Notes under the pieces: model-generated
What the model saw: only the letters and a program-made list of their open reading frames with translations
The model's database searches: none
Told to the model about the DNA's origin: nothing
Origin: Halanaerobium hydrogeniformans
GTDB lineage: Bacteria; Bacillota; Halanaerobiia; Halanaerobiales; Halanaerobiaceae
Assembly (NCBI RefSeq): GCF_000166415.1
Contig: NC_014654.1
Location: 1,178,001 to 1,242,000 of the forward strand
Direction of reading: 5' to 3'
Length of the DNA: 64,000 bases
Position numbers and translations under genes: made by a program
Shown: piece by piece, positions 55,687 through 64,000 of the stretch
Numbering within the stretch: position 1 is the first letter of the stretch
Layout of the letters: each line of letters opens with the position of its first letter

Positions 55687-56073
55687 ATGCTTAATCAAAG
55701 TAATAAAGAAGTTTTAAAGGAAGAAATATGCGATGTTTGTGAGATCTTTAATCCTAATAATGAAGTTGTAGAAATGATGAAAGAACAAAGATTAGAAGAT
55801 GGAGTAGTATTTGATCTGGCAGAGCTGTTTAAAACAATTGGAGATCCAACCAGGATTAAAATATTATATGCTTTAAAAGAACGTGAACTATGTGTTTGTG
55901 ATCTATCTGAACTTTTAGATATGAGTTCTTCAGCTATTTCTCATCAACTGAGGGTGCTCAGAAATAATAAACTGGTTAAATACCGTAAAGAGGGAAGGTC
56001 GGTCTATTATTCACTTGATGACAGCCATGTATTAAGTCTTTTTCGACAGGGGCTTGAACATGTATTAGAATAA
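55687..56073 (+). CDS. cadC: ArsR/SmtB-family metal-sensing repressor
   Basis: This 128-residue protein has a winged helix with TIGDPTRIKILYALKERELCVCDL and recognition helix SSSAISHQLRVLRNNKLV. Cysteines in ICDVC near the N-terminus and in ELCVCDL match the alpha3N metal site of CadC. It should bind the palindrome upstream of cadA and leave when Cd, Pb or Zn binds. Being last in the operon it gives feedback control. A terminator follows. Confidence 0.93.
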   Translation: MLNQSNKEVLKEEICDVCEIFNPNNEVVEMMKEQRLEDGVVFDLAELFKTIGDPTRIKILYALKERELCVCDLSELLDMSSSAISHQLRVLRNNKLVKYRKEGRSVYYSLDDSHVLSLFRQGLEHVLE

Positions 56074-56098
56074 CGAACATTTTTTTAAAATAGTCAAT

Positions 56099-56132
56099 TA
56101 ATTCCTGTTTAAAAGCAGGGATTATTTTTTTT
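56099..56132 (+). terminator. Terminator of the cad operon
   Basis: AATTCCTG pairs with CAGGGATT around TTTAAAAG and is followed by ATTTTTTTT. Confidence 0.85.
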
Positions 56133-56201
56133 ATAGTTAAATATTTAGTATAGATACAGAACTATATAATTAATCCTAGAATTTTTATGGAGGTTTTATA
56201 A

Positions 56202-56969
56202 GTGGAATTTTACAGCGGCTTTAGTAAAAACTATGATAAGATATTCCCACTCAAAGAAAACAAACTAAAATTATTAGATCAAACTTTCAGTTATTTAAAG
56301 AATGATAAAAAGCAGACAAAGCTATTAGATGTTGGTTGTGGAACAGGCAGCTATGCTGTAGCATTGGCTGGAAAAGGTTATCAAGTTATTGGAATTGATT
56401 TAGATTCAGAAATGATAGCTCTGGCTAAAAACAAACAGGCAGGTCTGAGTCAAACTGAAGCTGAAGATAGGCTTGATTTCTTTGTTCTGGGCATGTTAGA
56501 ACTTAAAGATAAGTTTTCACAGGATACTTTTGATGGTATCTATATAATCGGTAATGTTTTGGTCCATTTAAATAAAAGTGAGATCAAAGAATTTATTCAT
56601 ATTTTAAGAAAGTTAATAAAAAAAGAAGGGAAAATTGTTATTCAGATCGTTAATTATCAACGTATTTTAGATCTAGAGTTGAAAGGATTGCCAACGATTT
56701 ATAGCAAAGACGAAAAGCTGCGTTTTGAAAGAGATTATGAATATGATCCAGCTGATAATAATATCTATTTTAAAACTACTTTAGTAGAGCAGGAAGATAA
56801 TAATATTTTAGCTAAAAACAAAATAAAGCTTTATCCGTTGACAAAAGATGAACTAATTGATCTACTTGAAGCTGCAGCTTTTGAAATAGAAAATATTTAC
56901 GGAAGTGCTACCGGTGATTCCTATCAAGAGCTGGAATCATTACCTTTAATTTTAACAGCAGTAAAGTAA
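56202..56969 (+). CDS. Class I SAM-dependent methyltransferase
   Basis: This 255-residue protein starts at GTG 56202 after ATGGAGG. Motif I is LLDVGCGTGSYAVALA, motif II is VIGIDLDSEMIALAK and the post-motif is FDGIYIIGNVLVHL. It transfers a methyl group from S-adenosylmethionine to an unknown acceptor; the open fold and lack of extra domains suggest a small molecule. It begins a short run with mobA 53 bases downstream. Confidence 0.88.
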   Translation: MEFYSGFSKNYDKIFPLKENKLKLLDQTFSYLKNDKKQTKLLDVGCGTGSYAVALAGKGYQVIGIDLDSEMIALAKNKQAGLSQTEAEDRLDFFVLGMLELKDKFSQDTFDGIYIIGNVLVHLNKSEIKEFIHILRKLIKKEGKIVIQIVNYQRILDLELKGLPTIYSKDEKLRFERDYEYDPADNNIYFKTTLVEQEDNNILAKNKIKLYPLTKDELIDLLEAAAFEIENIYGSATGDSYQELESLPLILTAVK

Positions 56970-57022
56970 AATTTCTTGTGGTTAATGCTTACTAAAAACT
57001 TTTTATAATGGGAAGTGGAGTA

Positions 57023-57655
57023 ATGACAAGTTCAAATGCAATCTTATTAGCAGGTGGTGAAAGTAGCCGTTTTGGTGGTAATAAAGCCTTAGCTGAATTT
57101 AACGGCAGGCCTTTAATTGAATTAATCTATGCCAATTTAAATGATTATTTTAATCAGGTTATAGTAATTGGAGATAAGAAAACCTATAGCTTCCTTAAAG
57201 GAGCAGAAATAAAAGCAGATATTATTGAAAACAAGGGGCCCCTGGCAGGTCTTTATACAGGTCTTTATTATTCAAATAAAGATTATAATTTTTTAGCAGC
57301 CTGTGATATGCCTTTTTTAAATAAAAGCTATTTTTCTTTTTTAGAATCATATTTTTCTAGTGATAATAATAATTATCAGATAATTGTTTCTGAATACAGG
57401 AGTTTTCTTGAACCTTTAGCCGGATATTATCATAAAAATTTATTAAAGCTTATCGAAAAGAAATTAAAAAATGATGAATTGCGGATTAAATCTATTTATC
57501 AAGAGGCTGATTTGAAAATCGTGAAAGAGGATATTTTAAAAGAAAAGTTTAATTTAAAAAAGTTGTTATTTAATATAAACTATCCTGAGGATAAACTTAA
57601 GGCAGAAAAAATATTAAATAAACTAAAGAGTGAAGACGATTTTAGTAGTGTTTAG
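57023..57655 (+). CDS. mobA: Molybdenum cofactor guanylyltransferase
   Basis: This protein of about 210 residues starts at ATG 57023 after AAGTGGAG; ATG 57008 lacks a ribosome site. The nucleotidyltransferase signature is AILLAGGESSRFGGNKAL, with GPLAGLYTGL and AACDMPFL as in MobA. It joins GMP to molybdopterin to make the dinucleotide form of the cofactor. moeA lies 5.5 kb downstream, so cofactor genes are loosely clustered here. Confidence 0.9.
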   Translation: MTSSNAILLAGGESSRFGGNKALAEFNGRPLIELIYANLNDYFNQVIVIGDKKTYSFLKGAEIKADIIENKGPLAGLYTGLYYSNKDYNFLAACDMPFLNKSYFSFLESYFSSDNNNYQIIVSEYRSFLEPLAGYYHKNLLKLIEKKLKNDELRIKSIYQEADLKIVKEDILKEKFNLKKLLFNINYPEDKLKAEKILNKLKSEDDFSSV

Positions 57656-57686
57656 TCTGAGTTTAATCTGAGAAAGGAGCTTTATA

Positions 57687-58508
57687 ATGAAAAAAAATTC
57701 AATATTTGTAATAATTATTTTTGTTCTTTTTATCTTATCACTTAGCTCGACTGTTCTGGCCCAGGAATTAGAGATAACATATCTTAATTATTATACAGAA
57801 AATAGAATTGATATATCTGAACTGAGGTATTATGGTAATCCAACCCCCAATCTTTTTGATTATAAAAGTGTTATCGTTGGTGAAATAAGAAATAATAGCT
57901 CCACAGATATGACATCAGTCAAAATAATAATCGAATTGTATGATCCTGAAGAGCAGGAAATGCTTGCGACAGGAACTGCAAGACCACTTGCCTCAACAAT
58001 TAAAGCAGGAGAAACTATCCCTTTTTCTTTTCCTATTTCCGCACTGCAACCTCATTCTCTTAGCGAACAGGCTATCAGAGATTATTTGAGTTTAGAAGAT
58101 CAGAGCCAGGACTGGGATGAAAAGATTAATCTATTTACTGATCCCAGATTTGAATTTTATCTAAGTGAGTATCGAGAAGTTGAACACCCTAGTGATAATA
58201 ATGTTTTTAACCACAGGGATTTAGAGATTATTAATCTTCAGAGAATGCGGGAAAGTAATGAGCAAGTCTATTATGACTTTTCTGTTCAACAGATAGATAA
58301 CTCAGCTTTCAGAGAAATATATGGTGGTGGGCTGGCAGTTTATGGTAATGCTAATAATCTAATTTATATCAGCAGTTTAAGCAGAAAAAATAATAATTTT
58401 GCTGCAGAAGAATTTTATACGGTAGATTATAATTTTAGCATACCTAAACATATTGATAAATATGCAAGTGAATTTGAGTTTTTTGCTATTGGAACCCTTG
58501 TTGACTAA
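57687..58508 (+). CDS. Secreted FxLYD-domain-like protein
   Basis: This 273-residue protein has an AAAGGAG site and a signal peptide (MKKNSIFVIIIFVLFILSLS, likely cut after VLA). Residues about 60-120 have the FxLYD-like beta pattern: VIVGEIRNNSS, MTSVKIIIELYD, IKAGETIPFSF. The second half is similar in kind but less clear. The role is unknown; such domains are common in exported proteins of Firmicutes. Confidence 0.75.
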   Translation: MKKNSIFVIIIFVLFILSLSSTVLAQELEITYLNYYTENRIDISELRYYGNPTPNLFDYKSVIVGEIRNNSSTDMTSVKIIIELYDPEEQEMLATGTARPLASTIKAGETIPFSFPISALQPHSLSEQAIRDYLSLEDQSQDWDEKINLFTDPRFEFYLSEYREVEHPSDNNVFNHRDLEIINLQRMRESNEQVYYDFSVQQIDNSAFREIYGGGLAVYGNANNLIYISSLSRKNNNFAAEEFYTVDYNFSIPKHIDKYASEFEFFAIGTLVD

Positions 58509-58519
58509 GTTTTTAGCTC

Positions 58520-58549
58520 TTGACAGATAAAGGTTTAATACGATATTAT
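58520..58549 (+). promoter_or_regulatory. Promoter of the valS T-box transcript
   Basis: TTGACA at 58520 and TATTAT at 58544 are spaced by 18 bases. The start site would be near 58556. Confidence 0.6.
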
Positions 58550-58555
58550 ATTAAC

Positions 58556-58828
58556 GATAGTTGAATAATTAAGACTTTGATGAGAAGTAGTAGTTTTACC
58601 TGAAGTTGGAAGAGAACGGAATCCACTGGCTGTAAGATTCCGGCAGCGTCAAAAAATGAAGTCGTCTCAGAGTTTTACCGATGAAGCAGAATGCTGAGTT
58701 AGAGAATTCTGTGGGTAGTTGGTAACGGCACAGCAGTCGTTAATTAATGAGAGCTTTCTTAATAAAAGGAAGAACTAAGGTGGTACCGCGAATAAACTCT
58801 TCGTCCTTATGGATGGAAGGGTTTTTTT
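58556..58828 (+). promoter_or_regulatory. T-box leader with terminator controlling valS
   Basis: The conserved T-box string AAGGTGGTACCGCG lies at 58778-58790. Stem I features include AGTAGTAG near 58588 and AGAGA with a distal hairpin (GGAATCC with GATTCC). A terminator, CTCTTC...GAAGGG plus seven T, ends at 58828. Uncharged tRNA binding would favour the antiterminator. A GTC valine triplet at 58661 next to TGAA may be the specifier, but I could not confirm the loop. The gene downstream is valS, which fits. Confidence 0.9.
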
Positions 58829-58860
58829 ATTTTAGATTAAAAATATGGGAGGTAATCAGT

Positions 58861-61515
58861 TTGGAAAATTTAGAAAAAACTTATGATCCGGCTAAAACAG
58901 AAGATAAATGGTATGATTTTTGGCTGGAAAACGATTATTTTAAACCAAAAGAAAAAAGTGAGACAGAGAAGGGTACTTTTAGTATTGTTATGCCACCACC
59001 AAATATTACAGGTCAACTGCATATGGGGCATGCTCTTGATAATACCTTACAGGACATTTTAACCCGCTGGAAAAGAATGCAGGGTTATCGCTCACTCTGG
59101 CTTCCTGGCACAGATCATGCAAGTATTGCTACTGAGGTAAAAGTTGTAGATAAGCTAAAAGATCAGGGAATAGAAAAAGATGAAATCGGTAGAGAAGGAT
59201 TTTTAGAAAAGGCCTGGGAATGGAAAGAAGAATACGGTAATAGGATCACCAATCAGCTCAAAAAAATGGGTTCATCCTGTGATTGGTCAAGAGAGAGATT
59301 TACCCTTGATGAAGGTTGTTCTGAAGCTGTGGAAGAGGTTTTTATCCAACTATATAATGAGGGCCTAATTTATCAGGGAGATTATATTGTTAACTGGTGT
59401 CCAAGCTGTCATACAACTTTAAGTGATATCGAGGTTGAGCATAAAGAAACAGAGGGTAAATTTTATCATATGAAATATCCGTATAAAAATAAAGAGGGCT
59501 ATATTACTGTTGCTACTACCAGACCAGAAACTATGCTCGGTGATACCGCTATTGCAGTACATCCATCTGATGAGCGCTATAAAGATTTAGTCGGGGAAAA
59601 AATAATTGTTCCGCTAGTAGATAGAGAAATAAAAGTAGTAGCAGATGAATATGTTGATAGTGAATTTGGAACCGGGATGGTAAAGGTAACTCCAGCCCAT
59701 GACCCAAATGATTTTGAAATTGGCCGCAGAAACAATCTGGAAGTTATTTCTGTTATTGATGAAGATGCAAAGATGACAGAAGCTGCTGGTGCTGACTATA
59801 GTGGTCTTGATCGGTATGAAGCCAGAAAAAAAGTTGTTGCAGATTTAGATAAAGAAAATTTATTGATTAAAACAGAAGATCATCAACATAATGTTGGAGA
59901 ATGTTATCGTTGTGATACTGTAATTGAGCCTTTAGTTTCTAAACAGTGGTTTGTTAAAATGCAACCCCTTGCTGAGCCTGCAATTGAAGCTGTAGCAGAA
60001 GGTGATATAAATTTTGTTCCAGACAGGTTCAGCAAAGTATATATGAACTGGATGAACAATATTAGAGACTGGTGTATTTCAAGACAGTTATGGTGGGGTC
60101 ATAGAATTCCAGTCTATTATTGTGATGATTGTGGAGAAGTAATGGTAAGCCGGGAAAGACCTGAAAACTGCAGTAACTGTGAGAGTAATAATCTTCATCA
60201 GGATGAAGATGTATTAGATACCTGGTTTTCTTCAGCACTTTGGCCTTTTTCTACATTAGGCTGGCCAGAACAATCAGAAGACTTAATTAGCTTTTATCCA
60301 ACAGATGTGCTGGTTACAGGTAGGGATATCATCTTTTTCTGGGTTGCCCGAATGATTTTTATGGGACTTAAATTCCAGGATGAGAAACCATTTTCTGATA
60401 TATATATTCATGGTTTGATTCGTGATGCTCAGGGTAGAAAAATGAGTAAATCTTTAGGTAATGGAATAGATCCTTTAGAAGTTGTAGATAAATATGGTGC
60501 AGATGCATTACGCTTTACTTTAATAACCGGTAATACACCTGGAAATGATATGCGTTTTAGAGAAGAAAGACTCGAGGCAAGTAGAAATTTTGCCAATAAA
60601 ATCTGGAATGCTTCTCGTTTTGTGCTGATGAACTTAGAAGATTTTGATTTGGAAGCTCTAGATAAAAGTGATCTCAAAGAGACTCTTGCCGATAAATGGA
60701 TGCAGAGTCGACTAAATACAGTAATTGCTGAAATTGATGATGCTTTAGAAGATTATAATTTTGGCGAAATGGCAAGCAGTTTATATGATTTTATCTGGAA
60801 TGAATTTTGTGACTGGTATATTGAGCTTTTAAAAGCTAGATTATATCAAGAAGAAGATCCAGCAGCAAAATTAACCGCCCAGTATTATGCTTTAAATACC
60901 TTAGAAAGCCTTTTAAGACTGCTCCATCCGGTTATGCCTTTTATAACAGAAGAAATCTGGCAGAAACTTCCCGGAACAGAGGGAAGTATTATGAGGGCTC
61001 CCTGGCCGGAAAAAGATAAAACAAAGCTTAATAAAGATGCAGAAAACAAAATGGAAGTAATTATGAGTGTTATAAAGGCAGTTCGGAATATTAGAAACGA
61101 AATGAAAGTTAATCCTGGCCGGCGGATTAAAGCTTTACTTTCTGCCCCAGAGAAAAAAGTAGCTGTCTTAGAAGAAGGTAGAGAATATCTTGAGAACCTG
61201 GCCCGAATTAAAGATTTAGTTATTGCCGGTGATCAGTTAGAGAGACCTGAGAAAGTTTCTACCTCAATTGTTAATGAAGTTGAAGTTATATTACCTTTAG
61301 AGGGTATGATTGATCTTGATAAAGAAATTAAGCGCTTAGAAAAAGAGATCGAAGAGGTAGAATTTGAAATTCAAAGAGCTCAGGGTAAATTAAATAATGA
61401 AGGTTTTGTAAATAATGCTCCAGATGATTTAGTTGAGGGAGAAAAAACAAAGCTTAAAGAATATAAAGAGAAGAAAGCAAAATTAATTGAACGTAAAGAA
61501 GAACTTGCAAAATAA
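58861..61515 (+). CDS. valS: Valyl-tRNA synthetase
   Basis: This 884-residue enzyme, the normal length, starts at TTG 58861 with GGGAGG seven bases before; longer frames run into the T-box. Class I motifs are [17 protein letters not shown] (HIGH type, HMGH) and [10 protein letters not shown] (KMSKS). Editing-domain strings ([13 protein letters not shown]) and the C-terminal coiled coil (about 815-884) are present. It charges tRNA-Val and is controlled by the T-box leader. Confidence 0.97.
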   Translation: MENLEKTYDPAKTEDKWYDFWLENDYFKPKEKSETEKGTFSIVMPPPNITGQLHMGHALDNTLQDILTRWKRMQGYRSLWLPGTDHASIATEVKVVDKLKDQGIEKDEIGREGFLEKAWEWKEEYGNRITNQLKKMGSSCDWSRERFTLDEGCSEAVEEVFIQLYNEGLIYQGDYIVNWCPSCHTTLSDIEVEHKETEGKFYHMKYPYKNKEGYITVATTRPETMLGDTAIAVHPSDERYKDLVGEKIIVPLVDREIKVVADEYVDSEFGTGMVKVTPAHDPNDFEIGRRNNLEVISVIDEDAKMTEAAGADYSGLDRYEARKKVVADLDKENLLIKTEDHQHNVGECYRCDTVIEPLVSKQWFVKMQPLAEPAIEAVAEGDINFVPDRFSKVYMNWMNNIRDWCISRQLWWGHRIPVYYCDDCGEVMVSRERPENCSNCESNNLHQDEDVLDTWFSSALWPFSTLGWPEQSEDLISFYPTDVLVTGRDIIFFWVARMIFMGLKFQDEKPFSDIYIHGLIRDAQGRKMSKSLGNGIDPLEVVDKYGADALRFTLITGNTPGNDMRFREERLEASRNFANKIWNASRFVLMNLEDFDLEALDKSDLKETLADKWMQSRLNTVIAEIDDALEDYNFGEMASSLYDFIWNEFCDWYIELLKARLYQEEDPAAKLTAQYYALNTLESLLRLLHPVMPFITEEIWQKLPGTEGSIMRAPWPEKDKTKLNKDAENKMEVIMSVIKAVRNIRNEMKVNPGRRIKALLSAPEKKVAVLEEGREYLENLARIKDLVIAGDQLERPEKVSTSIVNEVEVILPLEGMIDLDKEIKRLEKEIEEVEFEIQRAQGKLNNEGFVNNAPDDLVEGEKTKLKEYKEKKAKLIERKEELAK

Positions 61516-61553
61516 GAGTTCAGATATTTTAGATTAGAAGCTTATTTGATTAT

Positions 61554-61597
61554 AAGGACCAGGGTGAAGGGGTTTTTAACTTTCAACCTGGTCTTTA
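61554..61597 (+). terminator. Terminator after valS
   Basis: AAGGACCAGGGTGAA pairs with TTTCAACCTGGTCTTT across a loop of about 13 bases. The T-run is short (CTTTAAA). Confidence 0.65.
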
Positions 61598-61746
61598 AAC
61601 TATTAATTAGCTATTTAATATCCAGAAAATAGCACAAGTAAAAGAAGGATTTGACCTGCTAAGCTAGAATATATTTCTTAGTAATATACTATATTTTATA
61701 ACATAACTCTATTAAACAAAAAATATGAGCAGGGAGAAGGAGAAAA

Positions 61747-63126
61747 TTGAAAAAGTACAAAAAGGAAATAAGTTTTTTTGTAGCTATTATTTTAGCAATT
61801 ATAGTCTGGAATTTAGAGATAAAAACCTTACCTGCTGCCGGCCAAAAAACTCTGGCCTTATCATTAATGACTGTTCTTTTTTGGGCGACTAAAGTAGCCC
61901 ATCCTGGTTATGTTTCTGCTTTGTATTTATCATTATTATTAATTTTTGAGATTGCTCCTCCAGAAGAGGTTTTTTCACTCTGGACTTCATCTTTAATTTA
62001 TATAATCATTGGAGCTTATCTGATAGCCGCTGCTGTCAAATCTTCAGGCTTAGGTGAGAGAATCGCATATAATTTTATCTTAAATTTTGTTAATTCTTAT
62101 AAAAGTATTATCTATTCAATTTTTATTTTAACTCTTTTTTTGAGTTTGTTAATTCCTCATCCCTGGCCTCGCTCATTTTTGATTATGTCAGTTATGGCAG
62201 TTGTAATTGAAAGTGCTGGTTTATCAGATAATGATGCAGCTAAGGTGGGATTAGCGGTATTTGCTTTTTCAGTACCGATTTCAATGATATTTTTAACTGG
62301 AGATAGTACAATTAATATTCTGGCCGTAGAAATGTCGGGACAGACAATGAGCTGGTTAGGCTGGCTTTATCATATGGGAGTTCCAGCAGCTTTAGCATCG
62401 ATTTTAACCCTTATTTTATTTTTAAATTTATTTAAAGCAGAAAAAAAAGTTACAATTGATAAAGCAAAAATTAAAGAGAAATTATTAGATTTAGGTTCAT
62501 TTTCAAGTAAAGAAAAAAGAATGATTTTCTGGATTACAACAGCAATTATACTCTGGACAACTGACTCTTTGCATGGAATAGATTTAGGTTGGGTTACACT
62601 ATTAATTGCAGTTTTAATGGGGATGCCTGTTGTTGGTAATGTTTTAGAAGCCAGAGACTGGCAGAATGTTCCCATCGGAATTTTGTTTTTTTTAACTGCT
62701 GCTGTTTCTATTGGTAGAATCGGTAGTAGTACTGGTATGAATGCCTGGATTGCTTCAGTTATTTTACCAGCTGAAATCCCGGCCAACATGCTTCTTTTTG
62801 CATTAATGGTTGCTTTAATATCAATAACTTTACATATGTTTTTGGGCAGTGTTATAGCGGTAATGGGAATTGCCATTCCTTCTTTTATCATTTTTGCAGA
62901 AGGCTATGGAATAAATCCTTTAGTACCAGCATTAATGGCCTATTCTTCGATAGCACTGCATTATGTTTTCCCGTTTCATCATTTAAATATACTGGTAGGA
63001 TTGGGCAAACATAACGGCTTATATGATGATAAAAAGGTAATAAAGCTTGGAATACCACTTACTATTGTAATTATAATTGTAGTTGTATTTGAGGCTGTCT
63101 GGTGGCAGTTAACCGGATTATTATAA
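61747..63126 (+). CDS. SLC13/DASS-family anion transporter
   Basis: This 459-residue protein starts at TTG 61747 after GAAGGAG. It has about 11-12 membrane segments in two inverted repeats, each with a re-entrant hairpin region (IPHPWPRSFLIMSVMAVV and HMFLGSVIAVMGIAIPSF). The family moves dicarboxylates, sulfate or related anions with sodium. The moeA gene follows after 27 bases, so an oxyanion such as molybdate or tungstate is conceivable, though only from context. Confidence 0.85.
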   Translation: MKKYKKEISFFVAIILAIIVWNLEIKTLPAAGQKTLALSLMTVLFWATKVAHPGYVSALYLSLLLIFEIAPPEEVFSLWTSSLIYIIIGAYLIAAAVKSSGLGERIAYNFILNFVNSYKSIIYSIFILTLFLSLLIPHPWPRSFLIMSVMAVVIESAGLSDNDAAKVGLAVFAFSVPISMIFLTGDSTINILAVEMSGQTMSWLGWLYHMGVPAALASILTLILFLNLFKAEKKVTIDKAKIKEKLLDLGSFSSKEKRMIFWITTAIILWTTDSLHGIDLGWVTLLIAVLMGMPVVGNVLEARDWQNVPIGILFFLTAAVSIGRIGSSTGMNAWIASVILPAEIPANMLLFALMVALISITLHMFLGSVIAVMGIAIPSFIIFAEGYGINPLVPALMAYSSIALHYVFPFHHLNILVGLGKHNGLYDDKKVIKLGIPLTIVIIIVVVFEAVWWQLTGLL

Positions 63127-63153
63127 ATTAAATAGATAATTAGAGGAGGAAAT

Positions 63154-64000
63154 ATGAGAGAATTTTTGGAATTAAATCCACCCAAAATATTTTGGGAGAA
63201 AATTAAAGAATATTTAGTAAATAAAGAATTAGAAGTTGAAAAGTTAAATTTAGATGAGTCACTGGGAAGAATTGTGGCAGAGGATATACTTTCACCAGTA
63301 GATCTTCCCCCATTTACTAGATCCACTGTGGATGGTTATGCTGTTAGAGCAGCAGATACAGCTGGAGCATCTGCCTCTATGCCTTCGTTTTTAGAGCTTG
63401 TAGGTAGTGTTGTAATGGGCGAAAAAACTGAATTGGAAGTTTTAGCAGGTGAGGCAGCTGCTGTACCTACTGGAGGGATGCTCCCTGAAGGTGCAGATGC
63501 TGTTTTGATGATAGAAAATACCGAAAAAATTGATGATATAACCATAGAGAGTTCTAAATCTCTGGGTATTGGTGAAAATCTTGTAAAAAAAGCAGAAGAT
63601 ATAGCAAAAGGAGAAATATTATTTAAAAAAGGTCATAAGTTGATGGCCCGTGATATCGGTGCATTAGCAGGTTTAGGTATTACTGAACTTAAGTGTTTTA
63701 AAAAACCTGCAGTATCTGTAATTTCTACAGGAGATGAATTAATTCCGCCTGAGGCTGAAGCAGAAGCAGGTCAGATAAGGGATATTAATAGTTATTCAAT
63801 TGTTTCTTATCTTAAAAAAATTGGTGCTGCTCCCAATAAAGTTGGAATTATAGAAGATAACTTAGCAAGTTTAAAAAACAGTGTAAAAAATGAACTTAAT
63901 CAAGACCTTGTTTTAATCTCAGGAGGAAGCTCAGTTGGGATTAAAGATATGACAATAGAGATTCTTGATTCTCTCGGTGAACCAGGTGTTTTATTACATG
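63154..64000 (+). CDS. moeA: Molybdopterin molybdenumtransferase, 3' end outside window
   Basis: ATG 63154 follows AGAGGAGG; the frame is open to the window end, 282 codons. It has MoeA signatures: LPPFTRSTVDGYAVRA, AVPTGGMLPEGADAVLMIE, ISTGDELIPP and LISGGSSVGIKDM. It inserts molybdate (or tungstate) into adenylated molybdopterin. With mobA upstream it points to use of Mo- or W-enzymes. The gene is about 400 codons in relatives, so about a third is missing here. Confidence 0.95.
   Translation, partial: MREFLELNPPKIFWEKIKEYLVNKELEVEKLNLDESLGRIVAEDILSPVDLPPFTRSTVDGYAVRAADTAGASASMPSFLELVGSVVMGEKTELEVLAGEAAAVPTGGMLPEGADAVLMIENTEKIDDITIESSKSLGIGENLVKKAEDIAKGEILFKKGHKLMARDIGALAGLGITELKCFKKPAVSVISTGDELIPPEAEAEAGQIRDINSYSIVSYLKKIGAAPNKVGIIEDNLASLKNSVKNELNQDLVLISGGSSVGIKDMTIEILDSLGEPGVLLH

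Noticed and set aside
257-63545. Open frames on the opposite strand inside confident genes (for example 5811-6068, 12727-12978, 28193-28534, 62370-62891)
   Set aside because: They lie antisense to well-supported genes, lack ribosome sites and show no known motif. They are by-products of codon bias.
1-64000. CRISPR array, tRNA or rRNA genes
   Set aside because: No set of regularly spaced repeats was seen, and I found no cloverleaf-like or rRNA sequence. The direct repeats present belong to IS copies and the 61-nt unit.

Overview
The window comes from a low-GC, low-complexity-rich Gram-positive-type bacterium. Frequent TTG/GTG starts, strong AGGAGG ribosome sites, a T-box leader and a ydaO-type c-di-AMP riboswitch all point to the Firmicutes. 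Gene content (glucuronide use, Trk potassium uptake, molybdenum cofactor genes, many GGDEF/HD-GYP sensors) would fit a halophilic anaerobe of the Halanaerobiales. That placement is an inference from style and gene families, not from a marker gene.

Layout. 1-10.8 kb is an accessory, partly decayed region. It holds the end of a restriction-type helicase/nuclease, a UvrD-like helicase fused to an AddB-like Fe-S nuclease, a large exported or membrane-anchored unknown protein, an IS256-family insertion, a nuclease gene whose 5' end was replaced by that IS, a DUF91/NucS-like nuclease gene broken by one nonsense codon and one frameshift, and two unknown genes. 10.9-16.8 kb is a compact potassium-uptake operon behind a c-di-AMP riboswitch and terminator: histidine kinase, two response regulators without DNA-binding domains, two TrkA-type proteins and TrkH. 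17.1-20 kb carries a split YeeE/YedE pair and an SLC13 permease with RCK_C domains. A membrane-anchored HIRAN-like protein follows on the minus strand.

20.9-32.4 kb is a cyclic-di-GMP cluster. Three multidomain sensors each carry both GGDEF (synthesis) and HD-GYP (degradation) domains, and a two-domain KaiC-like ATPase sits between the second and third. An IS200/IS605 copy and a broken permease gene lie in the middle. 32.5-44.1 kb holds glgC and a glucuronide-type sugar locus: an AraC regulator fused to a GH39 domain that has lost its catalytic nucleophile, an IS3-family element inserted in the leader of the transporter, a GPH transporter with one nonsense codon, beta-glucuronidase, a HAD phosphatase with one nonsense codon, and a GH3 hydrolase. 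44.2-51.8 kb is mostly ordinary chromosome (GH13 enzyme, HD hydrolase, FxsA, phospholipase-C-like protein, rpiA, glutaredoxin, LysM/M23 hydrolase). 51.9-53.4 kb is a second IS200/IS605 copy. Its end touches the promoter of a cadA-cadC metal-efflux operon. 56-64 kb carries a methyltransferase, mobA, an FxLYD-type secreted protein, T-box-controlled valS, an SLC13 permease and the start of moeA.

The most unusual signal is a 61-nt palindromic element. It is inserted twice in the tnpB of IS copy 2 and once in copy 1. The copy-1 unit is a recombinant of the other two, which explains the missing 658 bp of that tnpB. Other notable points are the riboswitch-kinase-Trk operon, the KaiC/c-di-GMP cluster, the receiver with Glu at the phosphorylation site, and the number of genes broken by single point lesions.
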